Origin: Pyrocephalus nanus
Taxonomy: Eukaryota; Chordata; Aves; Passeriformes; Tyrannidae
Assembly (NCBI GenBank): GCA_038380795.1
Contig: CM076267.1
Location: 18,374,001-18,438,000, forward strand
DNA: 64,000 nucleotides
Reading direction: 5' to 3'
Below the pieces are notes generated by a model. The model saw only the letters and a program-made list of their open reading frames with translations. It was not told the origin of the DNA and ran no database searches. The number at the start of each line of letters is the position of its first letter. Within the stretch, counting starts at the first letter, position 1. This document shows positions 14,301 through 26,800 of the stretch, in pieces. Made by a program: the position numbers and the translations under genes.

Positions 14301-14766
14301 AAAGACTTACATCTTCAGGGAGTACTACTGTCAAAAATATGTTACTAGGATCATCCCAGGCTTTATCAATCATGTGTTAGTAGGCACTGCGTTAGGAAAT
14401 CCAGGATAAAGAAAAAGTTTGCTCTTCAGAAATAGTCATAGTCAAGAGAAAGACCAGTTATTTTACTTTTCTGTTTTGGGCTGAGAAGAATGCATGAAAC
14501 ACATGAAACTCCTCAGACTATTTTGGTCCAGTGTAACTCCATAGTATTTGGAAGTTATTAACCATCACTTTCTTATCAAGGAAAACTTCTTCAGTTCCAA
14601 TTATCATGGCCAGGAATTTTATCCATCCAGTAAAATTCTGCAGTAAGGAAGATGAAGGAACAAATATTTTATCATTGCTCTGTTACTGCTTCTACTGAGC
14701 AATTTAAGGGAGAACAGCAGAGGCTAGCAGGACTTGCCGGAATCCTGGTGAATTACAGACTCCTTC
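11399..14766. other. Intergenic, one exon-like segment
   Basis: Nothing recognised except an exon-like 65-bp stretch at 13787-13851 (plus) with acceptor TTTTAG and donor GTAAGT. The 121-codon frame at 11445-11810 shows no known motif. Confidence 0.65.
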
Positions 14767-14827
14767 AGGTGGCTGGGGATCTAGATGATTTTTAAGGTCT
14801 CTTCCAAATCAAGTCATTCTATGATTT
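14767..14827 (+). mobile_element. CR1 LINE 3' end, plus orientation
   Basis: Contains the typical CR1 terminal block GGGGATCTAGATGATTTTTA, AAGGTCTCTTCCAA and the end ATTCTATGATTT. Only about 60 bp remain, a severely 5'-truncated copy. Confidence 0.8.
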
Positions 14828-14897
14828 AGGTTGGAGAAAACCCTCAGACCATAGAGTTCAACTGTTAACCTAGCACTGTCAAGTCCACCACTAAAAA
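14826..14897 (-). mobile_element. CR1 LINE 3' end, minus orientation
   Basis: Directly abuts the previous CR1 tail to tail. The plus strand reads AGGTTGGAGAAAACCCTCAG, then GAGTTCAACTGTTAACCTAG and AAGTCCACCACTAAA, the reverse complement of a CR1 3' end of a different subfamily. Confidence 0.8.
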
Positions 14898-17800
14898 TGA
14901 TGAAAAATATAGTCTAGTTCTCTCTGGACAACTGCTAAAGTCTTTTATGTGTGAGATAACACCTGAGAATTAAGTAAGACTAAGAATAACCTCAGAGACC
15001 TATAACAGGAAACCTTAGGAGAAAAACCCCTCAGAAACAGCCTTTTGAAGCAACTGAGCTCTGATCCACCCTAAGCCCAATAAGAACAATTTCCTCATCC
15101 ATAAACTATTTGAAGAGAAAAACTGACAGTTAGAAGGAAAGATTTCTGTATTTTTGAAGCTTTATTACTTGCAATTAGTAGATTTTTCTGGGTTCAGGAT
15201 AGTCCCTTATTAATTCAAGAATCTTTTCCACGTTAAAGGTTTGTTAATCTTACATTGTGACAGATTCAAAAGGCCCAAAACAGAATAAATGTAAGCATGT
15301 ATCTCTAAAAGGCACTAATGGAGAAAAGTAATTTTAGAAGCTAGACTATGACACCTGAATGCAATTAAGTGACTTCCAAAGATGCTATATTTCTTTTGTA
15401 TAGAGTATAAATGAGATGAGAGCATTTTTTTTACACCACAGCTCAGAAAATAACTGTTGATCTAGAACAGCTGGAAAAAATTAGGTATTGACACATCAGT
15501 TTAGAAAATTCTTAATACAGAAGGACAAGGAAAGGGTTGCATGTTTAACATTAGCATAACAGAGTGACACTTATTGCAAATTTAATTACCTAATATGCAT
15601 ATTTGAAAGTTGTCTGAAAATAATCACTGACAACTTATGGTAGTTACTGAAAAATTAACAGCTCCAACTGCTGAGGATTATAGAGGCTGACAGAGGCAGT
15701 GCTTGCTGCTATCAGAATGAAGGGAGAAGTTGGTAGGAACATGGGCGTATTTTGGCAAACTAAGGCAGTATTTTTGCTAAGGTACCTGGGGCAAATGGTG
15801 GGTAAACAGTTCTGACAGGGGATAAGAGCTATAAAAAGTAGACCATGGTAGACCACGAAAAACTTTCTCTTCCTTCTTACAATAATTCTGTTACTCCAAA
15901 GTTAGTAAGAAAAAGCCAAGTATGTCTAATGTGGTGGGGAAATCAGGAAAGAAACATAAAGCCACCTGTTTGCTGCTCACAAAATTGACCCTTTACTAAC
16001 CTATGACAAACTAGTACAAATAAATAGACTTTGCCTGTAGCCAGCTAAATACATGAGATGAGCAGGGATGCCTGTGATTGATAAAAGATACAGCACTTGG
16101 AAGCCTTGGAGCACAGACTAATCCATGAAATACAAAACAGAAGAAAAAAAAAAAAAAAAGCCTCCCAGACAAGACTGCAAGCTCCTCCCAAGGATAGGAG
16201 CTGTATAAATTTTATCCCATGCTTTTTTATCAGAAAGGGCTCTGATAATGGCACATCTATATTATTGTCACAGAGGGACCTGCCACATAAGCACCATCAG
16301 CTGTCACATTAGCTTATCAAGACTAAAAAGCAACATAAGACTCCGCAAAAGCCATTTTATTCTCCCCCAAAAATACTCGATTGCTTCTGCATTGATGTCA
16401 GCTAAAAAGTACTGCAAAATAAACAAACATAACATTATATACATGCTACTAAGCAACAGAAGTCAAATTCAATTATGCTTGGTTTCCTGGTTCAAATATT
16501 GCGTCCAGACATCAGATAAAACAATTCAGAAATTAGGAAGTTTAGACTGTGATTATATTTGCCCCATAAAAATAGCTGCAAATATTTCACTAGAACTATT
16601 TACATGGAAATGCAATTGTGGTCCAAATAATCCATTTTTGCCTATTGATTTCATTACCTAGATAATCTCCAAACACCCAGAGTCATACAAGAGCACTGTC
16701 TTGCGCTCCTTTCCATTGGCTAGGATATGGAGTTATCCAAATTAGGACTACAGAAACAAATGAGGGTCCTACAACAAAATCTTTACTTACCTTATTTATT
16801 TGCAACTCTAGCATAAATGAGGTCATCTTCTCTGTAACACCAAGACTGGACATGGACAAGAACCCATTTCAGAGTTTTTCCCTTAATTCAGGAAACTAAA
16901 TTAGGGTCCTTTCTACACCACCACTCTCCAGCTAAAGGGAGTCCATAAGGCATAAATGATAAATTTGCAAATCAGAATAAAATAGTTTTGATTTCTTAGG
17001 GATCTGAGCAAAGAAAATTGCTTTTGAACGATCTACTGCACAGCAGGACTTTGGTTGTGGTTACTTGCAACCTGCTTCCTGACAGCTAGTCATCCATTCT
17101 GTGTTCAGTGAGTCTCAAAGCAGAAGGAAACACTGTCCTGAGTACTTGCTGTTAAAATTAAACTGCTCTTAAACAAAATGAGAGGACATCAAGCATCCAG
17201 CCCAATTAAAACATACAAGTGAATCACTTTAAATGCCGTTTAAAGCACACTGAATTTCTGATCAACTGAAGACTGTTTTCCTTCATGCAAAAGCAACTGC
17301 AAAGGGAGCATTTGTTTGAGATTGAACCCCCAACGCAAGTTTTAATGTGTTGTTAAACTTGGCCATTTAAACCAGAACCAGTGACATAAAACTCTGATGA
17401 CTCTTAAAGATTTTAAGATTAATGCAGGAGGAAATTACCTTGCCTAGTCATGCCTACTTTTATTAGTACCCTGCAGTTGTGTTTCATTTTGGATTTGGCA
17501 AAAGTATGATTTGAAAGTCAAGAAGGCAGCTCCTTGCATTTTGTATTTAATTACTGAACACAGAACAATGCTAAAGCTGCATTTCCAAAGTTTGTGGTGC
17601 TGTGATTTGCAAGTTCTACTTAACAAAACTGCAATCTGGCATTATGTCTTATCATGATCATACTGAAAAATGGCATGTGTATTCTTTATTGCATATGTTC
17701 AGTAATCATTATATCAGCATTTTACAATTTGACTGTTTATTATTTTTTAGATTGCATTTATTTTTAATACAGCCAAACAGATGCAGTGTTCAAACACTTC

Positions 17801-20800
17801 AGTAGGCTCCACTGATTACACACATGGGGTACAAACTTTGGTATTATTCCTGCTGTAATACATTCAATTTTTATTGTAGCATGTAGTTTTAAAGAGAGAG
17901 CTAGTTCCAGCTTATAGTGAAGCTGGTTTTATTTATAAAGCTACAGCATACAGGGAATTCATTAGCAAAACGGCAAAACAAACTAGACCACCTGGGTTAG
18001 AGAAATTCTAAAACATTTATCAGGTTCTTCAGATGAACTGTACTCCCTTTGGCACATCCCAGCACACCACGCAGACTTCTCCCCCACTCTCTGCTCAAGA
18101 GTGCTACACAGCTACAGTCTAACACAAATGTTCCAGTGCCCTATCATTAGCTACATAGCTCAGAAGATATTCAGTATACAAATTTAATTTTAAATTAAAT
18201 ATAATCTGCTGTTATAATCTGCCTGCCTTTAAATGCAAAGCTGTACTGAATGAAGCAATTTTTTCACCTCCCTTATACTTTTATCCTTTCTCTGCCCACA
18301 AAAGTAAGCCTCCAAAAAGTGTCTCATGAAAATACAGATATACTAAATAGTAACAGGTTGGTGGAAGGCAGTACACTGGTGAGAAAAACTGAACAACAAT
18401 TTTTGTTTTAGCACTGGTGAATACAAGGATCATACAAGAATGGCATTTGGTGCTCCATGATTACACTTTCCTAGTTGTTCACAGAAACAAGAATTGGAGG
18501 AAACAGGCAAAGAAGCAGTAGGAAATACCTAAATATTTCCCAAACACTTTTTTCTTCCTTTTCTGGCTAAAAAGAAAAAAAAAAAACTACAGAGAAGATA
18601 GTGAACATTTTTAAATGGACTTTGAACTCTTCATAAAGAAACACGAGACCATTAGCAAAAATCCTCCAAGGTATGAAATGCTTTCATCATGAAAGAAGTA
18701 AATACATATTGAGATTCAAACTTCAACTATGAATTACAGAGTTATTTTAGGCTGTTTTGTAGTTTTTAGTTATTTGTGTGTGTGCACACATTTAGCAGAA
18801 GGTGGGTAGCTCTACACAGAGGTAAGTAAATGGTGACTACCTGAATCTGTGCTTAAACCTCTCCAGGTTTAAAGTTTTAGTGGTACTCAGCATCGCCAAG
18901 CAGTAATTTTAGGAAGAATTTAAGAATGCAGATTTTCCATTTGTAAATAGCAAAGATATTTTTAGGAAGAGAGAATATAATTACTGAAGCTGGAATTTTG
19001 CCAGGGCACCGGCCTTAACTTTCTTTCTCTTGCAAAAAGGTCTGTAAAGACTTTAATGACCACAGGTGGTCAGGACCTTGAATTTGCATCTTGTTTGAAA
19101 GACCTGAGGTGTGTTATGCAAGTATGCATGAAAAAAGAAAGTCTTGAGCTGTCAAAGGGATAACTCTTCTCGTTAAATTTAAATGTCAAGACAGATTTAG
19201 AAAAAAATTTAATAGAATCTGATCCCTGGACTCAAACTCAGTGAGCACTTTTCATAAAGTCACACACACAAAATAAACAAAAACCATTCCACATGTTTTA
19301 ATTTTATGTTACAGAAATTTTACATGCCTTCGCTGCAGAGTAGACCTTCATCTGAATAAAGGAAGCAAGAATACCAGCAATTTATTTAATGCAGTATTTT
19401 GGGGTGGGGGAAGAAACACATGGAGCTAGAGAGATACAGAACATGGCGCAACACTGGAGTACACACTAGGAGGGCCAGAGAAGAAGGCAGTTGATCACAG
19501 TGATCAAAAATTATTTTTCTCTTCAGAGCCCTTCACTTGGAGACAGGGGAGAGAAAAGCTATGGAATTTTTCAGTTGCTTTATTCAATAAATCACGTTCA
19601 TTGAGCACAACACACCACCGCAAGGCCCAGTCAAGCTCTAAATGATAAACTAATTCAGCCTGCTGACCAAGGGACACTCACCTCAGGGTAAGGAAAGGGG
19701 ACTCTTGTTCTAACCAAGAGAAGGGACTCAGTGTACACTGGAGTCTTCACTTCAAGAAGCAGCTGTCAAGCAACTCCTGACCCCAAACTCTAGCAGTGGC
19801 AGGGACAAGAAAGTTTTCTACCTGCCAGTTCCCTTTGGGATCAACCCTTCCTCTCCCTGTAATAAGACAACACTGTGCATCTTCCAAGCAGTACAGAAAG
19901 CTGCCAGAGCTCAGGCTTCTGAAGACAATGTAGGAGTGCAGGTAAGCAGGTGCCTGATGCAAAATTAATACTCTGAGAAAATAGTGAGGGATAGATACAT
20001 TTGGAAATCCTGGGAAAATGATGTTGCTGTTCCCACAACAACAGCATCCATCTCATAATGTCTAAATCAGCCCTTCCCCACTCTCTCCATTCCTCAAGTC
20101 CAGTCCCTACAATCACTAAAATGATTTAAAATCTGCTTAACCACTAAGACATCTTCTGTCAGCTGAACGTCTAGTCGCATCAGTCTTAAAAACTGTATAA
20201 ATATTAACGCAACTTCAGACTTAATATGGAACGCTTTCACGAACACTTGCTGCAATTCTCTAATTTCCTAATTTTGACCTTTTGCTAATATTTGTTGGGG
20301 AGGAGACTCCAATTCCCTCTTGTCTTTGCTTTTATTCCCTTACCGTGTCTAAAATTTCATTTTATGCGACTACAGCACAGTTTATTTTTTTAACTCATCT
20401 TTAGAAGTCAATTTCTTCCACTTACATATCCCCAATGAGATTTGTTTCTTCAGATAAAGTCCTCTTTGTTACTATAAGTAACTAGGATTGGATGCAAAGA
20501 ATGGCTAGACTTCAGCAATACTTTAGTCTAAGTTATTAGGTACTTGAAGATAAATTCTTTACTTCTCTTTCTAAGGGTTTCTGGTCATATGAAGCCATCG
20601 AGTTTATTACACAAAATATAATCCCATTTCTTCGAACAGAATAGAAGGAAAACAGGAAAGGAAAGTTTATAGCTTTATAGTCACACCTAAACAACTAAAC
20701 CTAAAAAAAACTTGTCCCTATTTAGCTGATAGAAACAGAAATATGTTGTTGGATCTGTAGGTTTGGACTTCTCACACTACTGAATATAGCTGCAATTAAA

Positions 20801-20989
20801 CTGAGTTTGCACTGCTTACCTATGGCAAGAGAAAACTCTTACACCACAGTTCATTTGCAGGCCCGGACGGCAACTGATTTACTTGGCCAACAGTTACACT
20901 CCCATTCACACATCATTAATCAAGTATTTAACCTCTGTCTCCTGCAGCCTGGCACAAGGCAGCTTGTACAACCAATCCCTCAGGGGAGA
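14898..20989. other. Intergenic, nothing recognised
   Basis: AT-rich DNA with short A runs (16143-16159, 18575-18587). The last 200 bases before 20990 could be retroviral internal sequence if the LTR is a 3' LTR, but no viral coding is seen. The 137-codon frame at 16248-16661 has no recognised features. Confidence 0.65.
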
Positions 20990-21902
20990 TGTCGTGGTTG
21001 CACTGCCAATGGTTGGGCAACACTTACTGATGTGAAACTGGGGTAAAATATTTCCAGGGTTCCTGCCATTGCAACGTACAAGCCTACACTTCAAAGTTTC
21101 TCTCTGTACTCCAAATATTGTGTTCATTCTACAACAAGAAGAAAACAGCCAACAGCACAGAGCACAGTAGAACAGGGTTGGGGTCATCAAAAGAAGCAGT
21201 TGTACCACCAGCCAGGTTAGCAGAGCCAACAGGGAAGATGGACGTGGACATGGTGAAGAAGGAAGGGTTAATTGAAACACTTTTACTGTAAACCCATAAG
21301 ACCCTACCCCCTTGTACAACTTATAGTTTACTGTAAGCTATCTCTCATTTGCTTCAAGATGCATTTCATACAAGACGACTATGTCCTGTACTGGGGGCAT
21401 TAGACCTTAAAGGAACCACAACAAAGAACTCAACACCCAAATATCTCATCCAGAGGAGCCAAGGTAGACATTTGAATAAGTAAAATAGACCGAAAGCCAA
21501 GGCTTTCTTGAAGCCTCAGTGATCAGAACACAAGAACAATAGAAAGTACAAAAGGTCTTCGGTGTCAGATGATGAAGAGGAGCTAAAAACGGACCCCAGG
21601 ATGAAGGCAAACAGGAACTCCCACTAAAATATTCCTCAAAACAGAGACCACGCCTCCATCTCCACCCTGATTTACCAGCCATGAATATTGTAATCTAATG
21701 TGAATATGTATGTAGCTATGTTGTAGTCATGATTAGAAAACTGTATAAATTGCCTATTCTCACTGAACCATTTCGGAGCTTTTGCCTGGCCCGAGCTGGG
21801 AAAACTCCCTGACTTCGTCAATAAATACCTTGCTGTTTAAGGACTTAAAATTCTGTCTTTAAGCAGTTTTATTTACCGGCCCCCTAGGACAGGGACATGA
21901 CA
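20990..21902 (+). mobile_element. Solo (or 3') LTR of an endogenous retrovirus
   Basis: About 913 bp beginning TGTCGTGGTT and ending GGGACATGACA, so the ends form a short imperfect inverted repeat (TGTCRTG / CAYGACA). A TATA-like TATAAATT lies near 21743 and a polyadenylation signal AATAAA near 21821, the spacing expected of U3-R in an LTR. A purine-rich run (AGGGGAGA) directly precedes the 5' end and could be a polypurine tract, which would make this a 3' LTR. No clean target-site duplication was found and no gag, pol or env coding is seen nearby. The family was not identified; TGTCGTGGTT-type starts are familiar from avian ERV LTRs. Confidence 0.6.
21894..21902. repeat. Target-site duplication of the VAMP3 retrocopy, other copy
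   Basis: GACATGACA, identical to 22195-22203. It coincides with the terminal bases of the LTR, so the retrocopy appears to have inserted at or beside the LTR end. Confidence 0.75.
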
Positions 21903-22194
21903 TTTATTAGGGCATTTATTAATGTTAGTTATCATTTCAGTAATGGAAATAGTTTTGCTTTAAACAGCAGTAAATGGACTGAAAGTGCAGCAGGTTTGAA
22001 GTGGAGAGGCTGAAGATTCAGAGGCACCTTCAGTTGATCTGAGTTTCTTCCTGTAACTCATGAAGACACAGTGGAGACGATGATGATGATAATGACAACA
22101 ACAGCTATCAATATTGCCCACATCTTACAGTTCTTCCAGCAATACTTCCTTTTCAGCTTGGCTGCGCTGGTCTCAAATTGGGAAGCTCCTGCTT
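21903..22194 (-). pseudogene. VAMP3-like (cellubrevin) 5'-truncated retrocopy
   Basis: VAMP3 is a vesicle R-SNARE with a C-terminal membrane anchor. The minus strand from 22195 to 22058 encodes 45 residues and a stop: [18 protein letters not shown], then [10 protein letters not shown], then a hydrophobic stretch rich in Val and Ile ending VSS. This is the last part of the SNARE motif, the juxtamembrane basic segment and the anchor. KNCKMWAI and the VSS end fit VAMP3 rather than VAMP1 or VAMP2. Coding sequence runs on through the anchor to the stop, where VAMP genes have an intron near the C-terminus (from memory), so this is a retrocopy. About 155 bp of 3' UTR follow, with AATAAA twice at the end. 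The usual KYWWKN reads KYCWKN. An in-frame ATG at 22261 lies in unrelated DNA; a functional protein is unlikely. Confidence 0.88.
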
Positions 22195-22203
22195 GACATG
22201 ACA
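22195..22203. repeat. Target-site duplication of the VAMP3 retrocopy, one copy
   Basis: GACATGACA here matches 21894-21902 exactly, so the two copies bracket the retrocopy. It is also the first half of a local tandem repeat (GACATGACAGT twice, 22195-22216). The outermost base doubles as the first base of the first conserved VAMP3 codon. Confidence 0.75.
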
Positions 22204-23750
22204 GTGACATGACAGTAACATGGCCCCAGGCCTTCAAACACAACAATTGCCAGAGGATCAAGGGACAAAGAGGCTCTCACACTCTGCCTCACTTAGTCTC
22301 AGAACACCTTGCGGGACACAAGGACACCTTGCAGATACTCTTGTCTCACAGACTCCTGGGACTTTCTTAACTCTTCTAGGAGATATGTGACTTCTTTAAA
22401 ACCTGCTAAGCACATACTCAACATTAAGAAGAACACCATATTTATATATACTAAATTGTCATTTACCAGCTTTTCTGAAACCTCATTAAGATATTCAGAA
22501 GTTCACTCACAGTGGAAGATCCTACTTTTAGAGCAAAACACATCACTGGAAACAAGTGTCCCACAAGCCACCTTTTACCCAATGGAAGCAGGCAAGGCCC
22601 AAGCAGTGAAGTCAGAGGATGACTACTGATTGCCATAACTACCCCATGCTAAAATTATTTATGCCTCTAACAAAGCTATCCACAGGTTCAGCTAACTCAT
22701 TCCTAACAATCACTGTGAACAGAGAACTGATAAAAGGGACAGAAACACTACAAATTACTGAAGAATATTTTTTCACAAAAGACCTATGAGATATGTAACT
22801 TCCAAGACATGAATTTAGGAAGAGCTGAAGTAGAAGAAAAGATCAGAACTAACATTCATAGCTCTACAGTGACAACTGTAGTGACAAAAAGTAATCACGT
22901 ATTTGGGGAATATTACAGTTTATTCACTAATAGTCTACCCCCAAATATTGCCTTAATGCTCCAAAAATGATAATTATCTGTCTCTTTCTCTGTGCCATGA
23001 AGGTTAGTGACCTTGTCGCTCCTCTCCTTGTTAATACTTCCCCTTTGCTCCACAGGTCCAATCACCTTCTCTTTCAAATTGCCTAATTGATGAACATAAT
23101 AAAGTTAAGCTCAGAGCAATTGTTCTCCACCTATATTTAATTTTGAAGGCTTTTTGCTTCTATTTCAGACACTAAGTATGGCTTTGTCTTCAAAACCTTG
23201 TTTGTCCCTCCCTCCAAGCCCACCTCTATATCAGTTGTTTTCTTATCAGTCTTATCAAAGAGACAAGGAATAAAATTTGTTCAAACTAACTAAAAAGCTG
23301 AACACCATGCCATTAGTTCTGCCTTTAGATATGTGGAAACTTGAGGTGAAGAGCCAATTTATATTTGTATGCAGAGTTCCACATTAAGAAAATTCCTTCC
23401 TCCTCAATCCTAAAAACAAATTTACCATGGCTGCAGCAGTAGGCTTTATGAAAAGCAGAACAAAATTTTTCAAGTGTTGATGGTACATAGTTATGGGATA
23501 AAAAAAATCCAAACCAAACCAAAACACGCAAACTATTGATTTATGTTTGCCAACTTGCTTGTCACTGGATAGGCATCCTCAGAGAAGCACGCCCAGCTGT
23601 CTGAGAACTGTAGCATCCCTCCTTTCCAGGTCTCAACATGCTCATAACTGAAGGCACCAATAGTACTGAATATTATGATTTTAGATAGCAGCTTTACCAG
23701 CAGCAAAAGAAATCACCAAACTCTGTTCAACACCTGCAATACTAATAAGA

Positions 23751-23815
23751 TATGAACTCAGGTCTCCTGAGGTGAAAGGAGAGTGTACCAAGCCCACCAT
23801 GCTACCCAGCCCTCA
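23751..23815 (-). mobile_element. Possible old tRNA-like SINE head
   Basis: Read on the minus strand this 65-bp stretch looks tRNA-like: GGGTAGCATGG, an arm-like CTCTCCTTTCACCTCAGGAG, and a B-box-like GACCTGAGTTCATATC. No tail family was recognised. The similarity is by eye only and may be chance. Confidence 0.3.
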
Positions 23816-26800
23816 GTGTATTAAGATATTAATTAGTCACTTTACTTATTAGTCAGTCAAAATATGCTGGATTGAAACAGATTAGATTTTTAGCACATAT
23901 TTCATATATTGGCTCAAGTCTTGCAAGGATTTTCTTTCATTATTTATAAGATCATGTGCTGTCTTCCTGCTGAAAATGAGATGGTCTGCATGAGGAGAAA
24001 GGTAAAAGAAAAGCAGAGAAATGAAAATCATATATTCCCTAATGATATTTAAAAATAGAAATTTTGCTACTGTTACATACAGCATGTTCCATCTTTTGAG
24101 ATTTAATGGCTCTCTTGTGGTTTAATGGAGAATTACTTTCAGTAATTGATTATTAAAATTTAAAATTGCTAACCATCTTCATTATTAGATGAGCGAACAT
24201 GTTATCCTTGTAATTAAAAAAGCTTGAGATTCACTTTCATCCTGTTGACAGAATGGGCAGATAGGCTCAGCACTCCAGTGCAATAGTTTCAGGGTTCTTG
24301 TTTGACAAAAATAGCCAGAGCAAGCTAATTGATGAGGGAAATACAGAACATACACAAAGATTGAGCCAAATATAAGAACAGAGATAAAATAATAAAAAGC
24401 CCTAAAAACTAATTAAAGTTTTTCAGTCCAAACTGTCACAGGCAGAATGCAAAGAATATTTTCCAAAGAATTTCAACTGAGTTTAGGAAAAAAAAAAATA
24501 TTTTGTTTGTCCTACAAATAGATATGATACAATTGAATTTTTTTTCCTAGGTGTAGGGCTATTTTCACCTTTTGAATTCAGTGCTGGACTTGCTACCTGC
24601 AGTAATACAGACATATGTCTGGGATGAATGTGAAGACTACCATCTTCCTGCTTAAGAAAGCCTTACTGCTGAATGAAGCTAAGTAGATGGATCAGGTACC
24701 TTCAGTCTTCCCAGACTGCAAGGAAGGAGAACCAATTTTAAAATTAACTCCTAAGTACAACCCAAAGAGCTGAGGGTTTGCACAAGAAAACTAATTCTTT
24801 GGACTTTCTGTTAAGACTAATAACACTTGAGGTCATAATTTAAACGCCACAGGCAGTTAAGTTTAATACCATAGGCAAAACACAAGATAAAAAGAGTTAT
24901 ATTTATTACAAAGTTTTAAAGTTCATGAGGATATTACCTTTCTGGGACTGTTTGCATATGCTGTCAGTTCCCACACTTAGCAAAATGATACAAGACCACC
25001 TGAAGCTCAAGACTGTTGCACAGTAGCAGAACTTTAAACAACTAAAATTAATCATTTCATCCCGTTTAACGGTAGTCTCTTTGCCAGAGATGTCACTTGC
25101 ATGAATCCGTTGCTGTATTTTTTCCAGTTTTCCCAGCAAGATGAGAAATTTATTGCTTAAGTTACTTCTCCTAAAAAACACAAAGACATTTCCAAAATAT
25201 ATTGCAAAAATACTGTCTTATTGTAATTAGGGTAGATCTCTTTATGGCACATTCTACAAGCCTAACAGTGTTTACAAACACATTCTCCTGAATATTCCAA
25301 GTTCCATTTTCTTCCATTCAGTTCTTCCTCAAGACCATTCTTTTCAAATCAATGTGCAGGAATGCTACTCACTGTGTGCATATGTCAGCATAGGCTGCAC
25401 CATCTCAGCACGATGCAAGGGCAGATTCAGAATGATTAACAGGAGGCATTAACACATCACCAGTAACACCTCGGGTCACAACACTGACAATACTGTCAAA
25501 ATATGCCATAGAGAGAAATCCTATATCCTCATCAGGGTATGCTCCAATACATGATGCATAAAGTAAGAGCAGTTTTCCTCCATATAGTTACCAGCAAATG
25601 AAGAACAGCGACTATCTTAACTGTAAAATACTTACTTCATTTTCAGTGTTAAAAGTATCCTGAGTGTCTGTATCCTGAGCAGATATTGCTGCCTTTTCAT
25701 TAGTGCTTGAAGGTGTCTTGTACCACATCCCTCATCTAATGCTACAAGAATTATGCATGAGGGGCATTGAACCATAGTTTGAATCACAGAGCAGAACCAA
25801 ATAAACTCAACTTCCTAACTTCAGTGCATCCACACTCTACTAGCTAAAGTTCATTACTAAAACACAAAATGTAGAACTGTCTTCATCTGCTACTAGAGAG
25901 CTCCTTTCTGATACCATATCCATAGGAATTGAGAAGTATTCCTTAGGGATCCATTCTTATATACACATTATTCTCATGAGACAGTGAACTTTAAAGACAT
26001 TTCGTATTGGAAAGGAAAAATTAGTACTGTTTTTTTCCTGTCTAGAAGCTTGCAAGATGTATATAGCCGTTCAAAAAGCCCATGGTTTGTTTTTAAACAT
26101 AGACAAACTGGAGCCTAAAGTTTTGGGTTATTATTTCATGAGGCCTATTACATGTATAGGTCTAGAAATTCTCTACATTTTGCATAGACTCAAGATTCTT
26201 TTCCTTCTCCAAACAGCAAAAAGTACTGTCACTATAAGTGATAGAATCACAGAACAAATTAGAATAGATTGCAAAGAACAATGAGTTCATTATTCAAATT
26301 TTCTTTTGTGAACCATTTTGCATTTTTATGCATCCCTCCTTTTAACACTAGACACCTAAAGACTCTCTGGTAGATAACAAAATTCCAAAGTTTAATTTTT
26401 TCTGAGTGAGCACTGTCGGGTTAGGAGCAGGGAATTATAAACTGAAATGTCAATAGGATTATTTACAGGAGTAGAGCCAGAAGAACTGAGTCTTTAATTA
26501 TAAAAATCAAGTTCTCCCTGTGATTTCAAAAAATGTGAAAGTTCTTTGCCTGTGATATTGCACAGCATCAGCAACCCTGCTCTGCATTTTATTTCATTAT
26601 GCCTGCACTTCACACCAGCTATTTAATACCTTACCATTGCAAAGATGAGGATCAACTTTGACTCCCTTTGGTCACAGGCAAATTCATGTCAGAGAGGTGT
26701 TCTAATGATAAGGACATGGATGGGGTTGGGAACTTTAAACAAAAAATCCTGAATAACTCAGTTTTTGGCTTCATCCTGCAAGTCACAGAACACACAGGAT

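Noticed and set aside
20906..21319. 137-codon minus-strand frame
   Set aside because: It lies antisense to the LTR and has no retroviral or host protein features.
22058..22261. The 67-codon frame containing the VAMP3 end, as a functional gene
   Set aside because: The first 21 or so residues come from unrelated flanking DNA, most of the SNARE motif is missing and KYWWKN is changed to KYCWKN; better explained as a retropseudogene.
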